From positions 54,633 to 74,646 of the forward strand of contig JH154307.1 of the NCBI GenBank assembly GCA_000226015.1: a stretch of 20,014 nucleotides of DNA. The letters run 5' to 3'. The first letter of the stretch is position 1. Each line of letters starts with the position of its first letter. Position numbers and translations under genes: made by a program. A model generated the notes under the pieces. That model saw only the letters and a program-made list of their open reading frames with translations. It was not told the origin of the DNA and searched no databases. Of this stretch, positions 1 through 11,200 are shown piece after piece. This DNA comes from Mnemiopsis leidyi. Taxonomy: Eukaryota > Ctenophora > Tentaculata > Lobata > Bolinopsidae.

Positions 1-910
1 ATGAATCCTTGTTTGTGCGTTGCGCTTGTCTTTCAGCGCGCTATGTCTTCAGCAGGACTATGCAACGTGTAGCAAGGTTTGCTTGCGTTGCGGTCCATTT
101 TTGCGGCAGCAGGTCAGGCAACGTCTGACAAAGCAACGTTGCGCTTGTTGACGAGATGATATCCGTCTGCGCGAGCCGCGCGGCGCCGAGTAACATTCAA
201 CGGGCGATGCGCGTCTAGAATTTCTGCCAGGCCAGAAATGCGTGACAGCGCGTGATGGCCGCGACAGTAGGTTATCAACCTACAAAGTAACATGCAAACA
301 CAGCTCGACAATGCTTGTCTTACGTTGCGGCCACGCCGCCGCGCGCTTCGCGCGCGCCGGAGGTTGTCTGACTTCGTCCGACCCTCATTCGAAGCGAATG
401 GGAATAAAATGACAGGAGGGTGCGCGCTGCCGTACAAGCCGGAGGCTGCCGCTTCGCGGCAGCAGAGCTATGCAACGTGTAGCAAGACAATGCCTTTGCT
501 AGAAACCAACATACTCCTGTGATTCGCGCTTGTCTCACGTTGTGACCCTTTTCAAAAAACTTTTTCAAAAATTTTAAAAAATTTGTCTCACGTTGTGACC
601 CTTTTCAAAAAACTTTTTCCGGGGGCGTGGCCGCGCGCGCCGGAGGCTGCCGCTTCGCGGCAGCAGGGCTATACAATTACAACGTGTAGCAAACTCGCGC
701 TACGCGCGCCTTATTGGGATGTTGACGAGATTATATCCGTTTAACGAAACGTTCAGCTTTAGCTGCGTGAGTCGGGTATCACCGCGACAAATTGGAATGC
801 ACCTGTGTGAGCTTTTGCGTCGCGCGCCCGTCCTAATTTCGCGTTAAGTTCGCACAGGGATATACGTGTTTAGCAACCCGCACCCTTCCGAGATTTTATT
901 CGAATGAGTT
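1..910. mobile_element. Left GC-rich repeat block
   Basis: The block is much richer in GC and CGCG than the rest. It contains CTGCCGCTTCGCGGCAG hairpins (446-462 and 647-663) and modules shared with the block at 18790-19760: 197-285 and 721-790 in direct orientation, 368-429 and 809-876 inverted. Open frames within it are short and unrecognised. It looks like mosaic non-autonomous mobile-element or satellite sequence; the family is not identified. Confidence 0.6.
531..619. repeat. 36-base direct repeat in the left repeat block
   Basis: TGTCTCACGTTGTGACCC followed by TTTTCAAAAAACTTTTTC is present at 531-566 and 584-619, separated by 17 AT-rich bases. Confidence 0.93.
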
Positions 911-1633
911 CAGACCTCCCAATATGCAATAGGGGGCGCGCAGTGCGAGCCACAGGGCTCCGGCTAAGCAAAACAGTTGTTGATTTTATTTTTAGGATGT
1001 CGCTGAAGATAATTTGTATGGTGGGTTCAATATATGATATAATTGAAATATGGATTTTATTTACGCTCCCAGTATCTGTAGTTTGATTGATTAAACTTCA
1101 TACTTATAGCAAACGGCAGATACCAGATACTGAACTAACATAGTACTAGTAGCTCCTTTACTTTTAGTTTTAGCGTCAGCCTGAGACCAGCACTATCAAC
1201 AATGAACATGTTTTTTGCACTTAAAGGTGTAAAAATTCCTGAAATTCCGAGAACTTAAAGTAGTACTACTTTTTTGTAGTACTAGTAGCTACAATAAATG
1301 AAAGACAAATCTCTAAAATAATATATTTTTAACATTACAATTACATCCGACATTATATTTATACTTTTGCATGAATATAAGTTAACACCAGTGCAGCTAT
1401 TGTTTTGCACTCGGTAAATGTATGAACTAAAATCTATCACCTTAACCCAGTTTTGAGTTTCGGTGTTTTGGTTAATCTTACAGAAAAAAAAAATTTTGAA
1501 CGTTCTAATTACATAAGTGCCTTAGTGTCATATGTACTAGTCTACATACAACTAAATCATTGCAGAGCATTGTCATCAATCATCATAGTTACACGCTCAT
1601 CTTATTCTCATTTGTTTTTATATTCATGATATC

Positions 1634-1665
1634 AATTAGTATCAAGATATATCTTGATACTAATT
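1634..1665. repeat. 32-base perfect palindrome
   Basis: Arms of 16 bases (AATTAGTATCAAGATA and its exact complement) meet without a spacer. It could form a cruciform or hairpin. It lies downstream of the candidate poly(A) site, so it may be chance AT-rich structure or a remnant of an inverted repeat. Confidence 0.9.
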
Positions 1666-1805
1666 AATTACGAGTAGCAGTTCCCCAGACTTAAAGTTAA
1701 CTCATACTTTAGAAAATTCATACAATGAATCTTGCAGATCGCCTCGTCAAACATTTACAAACATCCAGTCTTCACTCTCGTCATCCTTAGTTTAAGTGAA
1801 GGAAA

Positions 1806-1811
1806 TTTAAT
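1806..1811 (-). terminator. Candidate poly(A) signal ATTAAA
   Basis: An ATTAAA hexamer on the minus strand lies about 290 bases after the stop codon. No AATAAA was found on this strand between 1300 and 2098. The site is plausible but a single hexamer in AT-rich DNA is weak evidence. Confidence 0.3.
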
Positions 1812-2098
1812 TTCATTTTCAGAATGAGGACAAAATTCGTAGCTGTACAGCCTGCTCTAGAAAAAGGTTTTTTTTTTCGCCAAAAAATGCTCATTAAAAC
1901 ATGAAAATAGTCGAAACAGTGCCTTCACTCTCAGGCAGAAATTTTACTTCTGGTATCGCTTGAAAACACTGACTACGTGAAAATATGTACATCTAAATGA
2001 TACAATGAACAACTCGATTACTGACGATTCAAAATTGTAAATGTAAAGTCAACAAATTTGCATAAAACGCTAGATATTGTCCAGCGCACTGAAGGTTA

Positions 2099-2214
2099 TT
2101 ATTTGTTTGAACTTTGAGATCGCGATTCACGGTTGGGGCGTTTGGGGACATTCGTATCATCCTCTGGAATCTCTTCTGCTTGCTGCAGATCGATTGGCTT
2201 GTCCTCGACTAACT
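2099..2214 (-). CDS. DCDC2: Exon 14: terminal exon and stop
   Basis: The exon carries 116 coding bases with acceptor GCGATTTCAG, entry phase 1. It reads ELVEDKPIDLQQAEEIPEDD then a basic C-terminus, VPKRPNRESRSQSSNK, ending at TAA 2101-2099 with a second TAA immediately after. A short basic end after the acidic tail is a clear charge switch. The alternative frames do not continue the acidic composition. Confidence 0.82.
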
Positions 2215-5200
2215 CTGAAATCGCAAATTGTTTTTGAGGATATTTGTTTGTACGTTCAGTTTTCATTCACAGTAGTATTGGCATCAAATTACCTAATAGT
2301 AATAACTAATAAGAACACTACAGTGGCATTACTTTACCAACTGCCTTAAGAACCTGAAACCATGAAAATATAGGATTGCACGAACCTCCATCTTCTTCGA
2401 TCTCATCGCCGTCTTCGTGTCCGTTTGTTTCTCCTAAAGTAGGAAAAGTAATTGGTATGGTATTTTGGAGGGCCACATAGCATTCAATTTAAAATTAGAA
2501 ATGATAATTGAAAATTATTTTGCAGACCCAGGAATTCCCGTGTCCTTCTGCCGATTTGAGTTTTTAGTAATCATTTAATGACAATAGAGGCTTAGAAAAG
2601 CATTGGAAATATTCATAGTAATGTGGATTAAAGAATACAGCAGTGTGATAAAACAAATACAAAAATAGGCAGTGTAAAATAAACCGCAAGAATGATGAAA
2701 CATTACCTTCTTCGACGTTGTTCATCAAAAATTGTCCGTCTTGATTATTTGTTTTAGCGGCGGTGGCATTGAACACAGAATCGTCAGATCCGTTTGCTAA
2801 AAGTTCAGGATTACTTTTCTTTTTTGGCGGATTCCGATCCAACTTGCTTTTGCTAGGTAGACTTTTGATCTCCTCTGAAAAAATTAAGCGTTTTACTTAA
2901 TTTTGTAACAAATGACAGAAAAGATGTGACTACTAACTATAATGTAAATTAACTGCTTGAACAGTCTATACATATAAGGCATTGACGACACGTAATTACA
3001 ACACAACATTTTACATTTTAACGTGTAACGGTACTTGTTGAATGTTACGTACGTTAATCAAAACACATATCTGACACGATCACAACAATAACAGGTGATG
3101 TTGGTAAACATCTTAATAAGCAAATAAAAGATCCACCACTGCCACGGCACATCACTACATCTTTGTAACCTTCAAGGAAATCTTCTTCGTCAGTTTCATC
3201 ACAGAGAGCTGATGAGAACAATGAGGCGACCTCTTCTTCAGATCCGGGCCCTTCTAATTCATCTTCACGTTTATCATCTATATCTTTCTCTTCTCCATCC
3301 TTAGGTTCACAATCTCGATCTTCTTTACCATCTTCAATTCTGCCATCTATATATTCGTCTTCATCTTCAGTTTCACTGTCATTATGATCTTCATCATCTT
3401 CCATTTTATCTTTCGGATATTTTTTTTCACATTCAGTTCTGTCATCCATATTTTCCTCGTCCTCAGTTTCACTATCTGAATCATTCTCTCCCTCTTCACT
3501 TTTGTCATCCAGATTTTCTTCACCTTCGGAATTTACCCCATCTTCAAAATCGAGACAGGGGCTTTCGTTGAATTGTTCCGTGATTTCGGCAGAAGAACAA
3601 CCGAAGAAAGACAGCTGTGAAATGGTTCTCTCTCCATTTTGACTTTCAGGATACAAATCGGCATCCGACTCCGCCTCTGCAGTAACACTAACAATCAGTT
3701 TTATAACATATAAGAGCAAGGAAAATTCAAATGAAATTGCATCAATGTCATCCATTCGATTGTAGTCTATTAAGATATTTTTTATAGTGCATTAAGATAT
3801 GCCTCATGGGTCAACAAAAATGCATGATCAATATAAAGTAGCGATTAAGTTACAACTGTACTCAAGTGACGTGAGGCTATTTTAAGATGATTTCTCATGC
3901 AATTTCAAACTTTCTTATGCCATAAATATTTCATGTCAAACTTGAGACAAAAATTAGTGACGTGATCTTTACCCATCTAAAAGTAATCAATGCTTCGACG
4001 TGGCTGGTTAACTGCTTCATAAACGAACAAAGAAATAAAAGTGATCTTGACAACTGCTTAAAGGCTCCATTCAAATAAAATCGTGCTTCCTTGCTTTCAA
4101 CGAAATAAAATTCGTGAAATAATTAATATGGAGTACAGAAGATTCGAAAATCATTTGCTCTTGAAATGATGCGAGGAATAAATATATGCTAAGGGGTAGA
4201 TAAGTAAGCAGCAATTCTAAAGTGCGGCTTCGAAAAATGGCTGGCGTGATTTTAGAGAACACAGTAGCATCAACACCAATTTCATTGAGATTAACCTTCC
4301 AGAAATTCGTCGTCGCTGTAACTTGTGGCTGCAGGGGTAGCAGCGTTAACGGCCACCCCTTTTTTGTCCTCCAAGTTTGGGTCTGCTTTGTCCCTGAGTT
4401 CACCTTTCTCGGGCAGTTTTTCAATAACATCTGCCTTATCCTCATTCTTTGGAACCTCCTCTGGAGGTTCATGTTGTACAGGACCCAACGTGAGAGGGGT
4501 ATTTTCTCCCGTTTCAGAATTCAAGTCAGTTTCAAACTCCCCATCTGTAGTGACAACCCAAATAAGGACATGCAAATTTACCCAGTTAAGTATCAAATAT
4601 AAAACCATTCAAGGAAGGTTGAAAGGGCCAAAGTGATAAATTGATAAAAGTAGCAATAAAGTATCTTTAGCTGCACTTAAATCGAAAATTAGTTCACGTG
4701 AGTTCCTTATTTAGATCTAAGTAAATGTTCTGTCATTTAATATGAACTGGTTACAATGGGATCGGTATAGCTGGTATGATCAGAGATCAGAGATGTGACA
4801 GACGTCAGACAGAACCTCAATAGAGACGGATAAACTTCGCAGCGAGAGAGCAGAAATCCAACTGCGGACAGAATTTACTATGCAGGACTCGTTCTAGATA
4901 GAAAAATAAACAAAGTTGATAAAACACACCTGACGAGACAGCTTGATTGCTTTTCTTGGCTATAGGTATCCTACTTCTCGATTTGGGAGAAACCGTCGTA
5001 ACCTCGGTCCTCGAGATATCTTCCTCGAGATTCTCACCTTTAGCTACCGGCGAGTGGGTAGTAGGTCCCGTTTTTTGATGAGGAGAGGTTATGATTTCGG
5101 CTGTATCTTCTTTTCCATTGGAAACTGCTTCATCTGAAAAATAATAGGTTTCAGTGCTGTAATGGCATTTTTTGAAATCGAAATTGCAATGGTTATGATT

Positions 5201-8200
5201 TACAGTTTGAAAGTTCGCAGTTCACTGCGAGAGCTTGATATGTTTCTTGTCAGGTATAATAATACAGCGAAAATTTTGTTCAAGATTGTGCGCGAAAGTC
5301 GTTCGCTGATTTTACACGACTTCCGACGGATCAGCAACTTTACATTTCACACCGAGAACATGACCACATCAACAAGAAATAGCAAACTTTGAAAAAAGCA
5401 CATCCACAGGACAAAGGGTCAAATAGATGGACTAAATTTCTGGTTTGATAGAATGAAGACCAAAGAAGGAAAGCATGCTTCACGTGATTATCGGAGGTTA
5501 GCATAGGTTAGAATAGCATGGGTTAGAATAGCACAGGTTAGAATAACAGACGAAAGAGCTAGAGCTCCATCATGCATTACGTGATGCACCATAAAGATCA
5601 ACCTTCGTGCACCGCCTCGTGTCTCGACTCTGAAATATCTGGAGAGTGGGATTTAGGAACAACTTCATTTCCTCGATCCACGCTAGGGTCTGCCTCCCCA
5701 ATCACACCGACAACTTCCGTGGGGCTGCTATTTTCCTCTGATTCCCCTGCTCCATTGTCTGGGGAATGCAAGTTGTCGGGAGACAATCTGGGAGAAGCAG
5801 CGTCTCCATTTCCAGATCGCCCTTTGTCGGGTATTTGTCCGTCGTTGAGCTCTCCTGGGTTTTCTCCAGCACCCTCCGTGGTCTTGTACAAATCACTATT
5901 GGTATCATGCAAATCATTGTCATAATTAACATGCCCATTGGGTGGTGGAGTTGTCATACCCTCTGGCGAGTTTATTGCAAGAGCATCAGAGGCATTCGCA
6001 TTACAGGCGGGTTCATCCGGAGAAAGGTGTCCATTCTCGGAGGCAATCTGGTCCGGGTCATCCTCGACCAAGTCGGCCTGACTGCCTCGGGACACTATCA
6101 CCATGACCTCGTCATTACCTTTGTCTTCTTCGATCGGAGCTGGAGAATCTTTTTCGGACCTCGCTTTAGTTTCGGCTGTCTTCTTTTGGATTGCCGGTAA
6201 TGGGTTTGACTGTGTTCTGGGCTGAAAATAGCATGATCGTTAACATGAGATATTCACTTTATGCGTTTGATTTCAATCGAATAAGATTCCTGATTTTTAT
6301 AACAATATTCATATCCCAACTTATACATCCGGCTAAAAATTGCCTTAAACTATTTTGAAACCACATGAAAAGCAGTTAATCTAATCACATGAATCATGCT
6401 ATTGAAAAATAAAATGATCGTTAGATATTCAGGCCATCAGACTGTCGACTAGGTAACGATGTGCTAACCAGAGTGCTTATAAAATTGAATAAAGAAAAAT
6501 CATGATAAATCGACTCACGGAAGCTTGGTTGGGGTCTTTACGTCGTTTGATAGAAGGAAGCCTGTAAAACGTAAATTAATCGTAAAAAACCTATATCTAT
6601 GACCTTGTATTTGTAGTCTTACTTATAGTGGAATGACTACAAAAAAGCAGATTGATAAAAACAGGGGCGTGATTGGAACAAAAGTAGAATCCCGTCTGGT
6701 CTTTTATTTTAGGATTCGTAATAAAAAACTAAACATTTTGCAGCGGATAAAATTTATGCTCTTTAAACCCGTAACTTACTTTTGAGTTCTGGCGGGTTGG
6801 TTTGATTCGCCATACGAAGCCAGAATGAATCGTCTATGTCCACAAGCTACGTACTGGCCGCCGTCCACAATATCCTCTGGACCGTGAAGTAGAGCGCCCT
6901 CTAATGTGAACAATCTGCAGAAAAGAAAGAAGTTTGTATGTTTGTTATACATTCTACCTAAGTTATTAGTTTGATAAAAAACTACTGGTACTGAGACAGG
7001 AATTAACTTAAATAACATAACTGTTTGCTTTGATAAATGATTATAAGGTGTCCTTACTTTATTATAAGGTGTCCTTACTTTATTAATAAACAAGGTACCT
7101 AACTATACTACCAGCTACGTAACTAAGCTCCAACATACGTCATATCGTCGTCAAATGAATAAAGGAACCACGGAGTGATATCACAATTACGTATTAAGTT
7201 ATGTATCTGAATTCTCTGACGTTTAAGCGCCGAGTTTCCCGCAATTATTAGCCCATGGCATTTAGTTTGGTAGTAGGCACTTGTGTAGGATATCACAAGT
7301 CTTACACAAAAAGAATAACTCGTGTCACTGACAAAGCATATTGTTTGCAGTGATGTCAAACAACAGTTTAACATCCGGATAAGCATGTTAATTCGCAAGC
7401 ACATGCGTCCTCTCATCAATAATCATCGCATGAATGATCCTCCAGTTGGTCCGCCATCAACACTCAGCAGATAATAAAATTTCTAAAACAAGCTGATCTG
7501 ACAAAACGTAAAATCTGTAGAAGATCAGTTGGATACACGCGATGCTGCGCGCGCGTTCATAATCGGCTTGAACGCGCACAATTTCCGAATGAAGCATTAG
7601 AAAATATTTACCGCGGCCGCTGTACTCGGAATGAAGAGCATGTGACTAGTCTATGGCAGACGCAGTGGCCTCCGCATTTCAGTTTGAATATAATTGCAAT
7701 AGATATCAGGGAGACTCATGACCATTTATTAATTAGCGTTTGTAGGCAGTGAATTGTTTTTACCCGAAGAAGTGATGCAGACATTCCTTATACGTAGAGA
7801 GGACGTACAATAGAACGATTATGATGGTCAAGTAAACTATCTAAGTCAATAGTCTGCAATCACTGCCAAACGCCCAACATATACTTGAATCCCTTAACTG
7901 AACTGCCCTGGATTACCAGCTATACAGTACGAATAAATACTTGAATAAGTAGCCAAGTAGATTTTGGGATGCATACAAAAAACTCTTCTACTGACTACTG
8001 TTCGTTAGTTCTTATGAATACAGGTTATTTAAAGAATAAAGATTTTTGTTAAGTATTTAGTAGACTACAGAGAACTACTGAGAACGCCCTCCTGGCTCAG
8101 TGCCAACAAGATAACCACACAGTTCCTAACGTTATTTCTAGGAAGTTACAGCTACTTGTTCGCCCATTTTCTACTGCGGAGACAGAACTTTCTGGTGGTA

Positions 8201-11200
8201 AGATCAGACAATTATCTCATTATGTGGCAGTAGAAAGACAAAAGTGTCGGTATTCAAACCACAGAAATTTCCGGAACAAAACCAATTTGTGCAAGTTTGT
8301 GCAACCGTATTTAAGTGTTTACCCACTACAAAAAACAAGGTTAAGGCTGTCTTTTAGCTCAAGAGGCAGACCCTACCTTGTGAAACATGCGTACATTTGG
8401 CTATCATAGAAATCAGTACACCTAGGTTTACTTACTTGATTTAGATAAATCAAGGTTAAAAAACTAGGTTTGTTAATCTTAATTCTTAAGATTTGGTACA
8501 AGAAACCTTCACAGGCGAAGTGCCTTGTTACACAGCATGATCTTTAAATTTGGTATTGCTGAGGTAATATGATGCTCTTTGAAAACAGCAGTTATCTGGC
8601 TAGTGAGCAGTCCACGTGTTGAATTAAGGAAAATTGAAGTTATATGTTATCAAGGAAAAATTAAGTCTTCTTACCAACAACACCGCTTTAATAGATCGTG
8701 AGCATCCACCAGTGTTGTAGAGCACGATAAGTTGGTATTTTTACTCTAACTAGAACCTACATGATGAGCAACTCATTGCCATGTGTCTTTGTTAACCGCA
8801 ATAATGGCCCATTTGTCGAGATATCTGTCCGTCAAATATCAGCATATCATCACGTGACATGTTACTTGGAGACTGATCTTGACTAACTGGGTACATTGGC
8901 GCAACACAGGCGACGTTAAAGGGACCAAGCTGGTATAGCGGATCTAATAAAGTCTAGTCTATACAGCGTAGATAAGTTCGGTGCCAATTAAGAAATTAGG
9001 AGTAGGCATCACGTCGCAGCAGAATCATGTAGGTATCTGGTTTATTATCACTTTGTTTTACGTAATATATCTTGTCAGAGACACACTGGAGCGATGAAGT
9101 TTCGGAAATGAAAACTGGCAATGACAAAATCATCATCACCTGAACTGTATTGGTGTGAATTTTAAAGCTGGTTGGTTGTACGATGGAATTTAGAGAATTC
9201 GTCATCCAGATAGTCTGATGGTCTTAAAAGTAACCCAAGTATTGTATCCTATATGGCAGCGTTTATTGCTGTAAAATCACTGATTAGTTTGTCGGAAGGT
9301 ATAGAAATATAGAAGAGGATATGATCATGGCACCAACAGTTCAGCGTCCAGATTATGACTGAGTAAATCTGGCAGTGCAGAACCATTACACATGAGGGAG
9401 TGTTTATCTGCTACTGCAGTATGAAAGTACCAGTTCAAATCTCATTCTTATCAGTGTCTAGATTAGGGCAGGGGAATTCTGGTTAGGTGCACATCTTATC
9501 AGGTTGTTTGGGACGGGGCATAATTTTGGTCGTGTAAACAAACACTTCTGATAAGGATTCATTCAATTTTTCATTCTTTATTCCTGAATGCACAACCGTA
9601 AAACTGGCCTATGAAGTGTAATAATGAAGTGTAATAAAAGTAATGAGAAGTGTAACGAAGGCAGAGGATCGAATCTCTCCAATGGAGGGTTCTCCATTAC
9701 CGTAACTCAATAACACTAAAGAAGTACCAAGATAGCAGGAGGAATCAGGGAGAATCCCACACCTCTAACGAGGTGGCAGGTTGAGTGATTGGGTGACAAC
9801 ATGCAGGGTAACCTTAGTCCTTAACACGACTCGAAGATCACTTCGGGGCTTGTGTGTAGAGCTGTGTCTGCTGATTTAATCACAAGACTTGGCCGTTACC
9901 TGACATTGTGAGTAAATGAACATTGAAATGAACAGCAATATGGACAAATATGGGGACTGTTTCACTCTGTAGGTACCTGCTTATTGTTGTAGGTTTGATT
10001 GAAACAAAACGTCTGAACTCTCACCGCTTACTAATGCACTCTGAACACCACTCTATAGATCTCAACAAGCCAAAAATAGCCGTACACATTGTGTGGAGAT
10101 ATTCGATATTTTATGGTGTGATTAAAAGATCCAAGCGGTCTGTCAGTAGCCAGAACAAGCCATTACTTCAGTTCAATATTACTACATTACACACACAAAC
10201 ACACACGCATACACACTCACGTACACACAAGTTACACATGATATACCAACGCAGTGTGAACGTTAGTAATATCGCACATGACACATATACTTGCTTACTA
10301 GATGGAGCTATATTGTACTGTTCTGTGTTTCATACAGTACAACCGCAAAATACTCACTCCTACAATCCAGGAAGAGAGTACAGAATGAAAGGTTGCCTCA
10401 AGACTGGTGGATATTTACTTGCTATGTTGACACACGTGTTCTAGATAGAGAGAAACACCGGTAACATTTGTCTGGAGTTTGTGACACGTGGCGATAAGTT
10501 TCAAGACAATCCTGGAGTTGTTATATTACCTTTTATAACTTAAGTACAATACTATGTATCATGTTAAGTGATTATCTAGAGCATAATATATGTCATGTTC
10601 TATGGGAATCAGCGTTACCGCCCTGAACAATCAGTCCTAAACAATCAGCTCTGAACAATCAGTCCTGAACAATCAGTCCTAAACAATTAGCCCTGAACAA
10701 TCAGTCCTGAACAATCAGTCCTGAACAATCAGTCCTAAACAATCAGTCCTGAACATTCAGTCCTGAACAATCAGTCCTGAACAATCAGTCCTAAACAATC
10801 AGTCCTGAACAGACAGTCCTAAACAATTAGTCCTGAACAATCAGTCCTGAACAATCAGCCCTGAACAATCAGCCCTGAACAATCAGCCCTAAACAATCAG
10901 TCCTGAACAATCAGCCCTGAACAATCAGTCCTAAACAATCAGCCCTGAACAATCAGCCCTGAACAATCAGTCCTGAACAATCAGTCCTAAACAATCCTGA
11001 TCTAACGAGGACGTTAACAGTTTTCTTCTATCCAACAGTTTATAAACTACAATGTGTCTTGCTGGACGGTCTGGAAATTTCCAAATCAAATCATAATTAG
11101 ATTTAAATTCATACTTTCATAGTCTGACAAAGTATGTTCCTACACTGTTACAATCAAGTGAGTAGAATGTTCCAACCGCAAGTTCGAAAAATACCCATGA

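Larger units (their letters stand above)
911..2095. other. 3' UTR and downstream AT-rich DNA, no gene seen
   Basis: This stretch follows the stop of the DCDC2-like gene. It is AT-rich, with the candidate poly(A) hexamer, a 32-base palindrome at 1634-1665, and two TAGTACTAGTAGCT elements near 1140 and 1280. Short open frames show no recognisable protein. Confidence 0.6.

Noticed and set aside
1..570. Open frames of 76-107 codons in the left GC-rich block
   Set aside because: They are alanine/arginine-rich readings of CGCG-rich repeat DNA on both strands and match no known family.
4222..4636. Plus-strand open frames over exon 10
   Set aside because: They are shadows of the acidic minus-strand exon, which is supported by phase and splice sites.
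5496..5550. GGTTAG repeats as an interstitial telomere
   Set aside because: The unit is about 15 bases with AATAGCA between the GGTTAG motifs, not a hexamer array.
5572..6200. Plus-strand and second minus-frame open frames over exon 8
   Set aside because: Shadows of exon 8; only the minus frame that joins exon 7 in phase 0 and exon 9 in phase 1 is supported.
9660..9720. tRNA-like GATCGAATCTC motif
   Set aside because: No acceptor, D or anticodon stems can be folded around it; only a small hairpin (AATGGAG/CTCCATT) is present.
9950..10444. 164-codon plus-strand open frame in intron 5
   Set aside because: It runs through the CA-rich microsatellite, has no domain, signal peptide or promoter signal, and lies in a region with no other coding sign.
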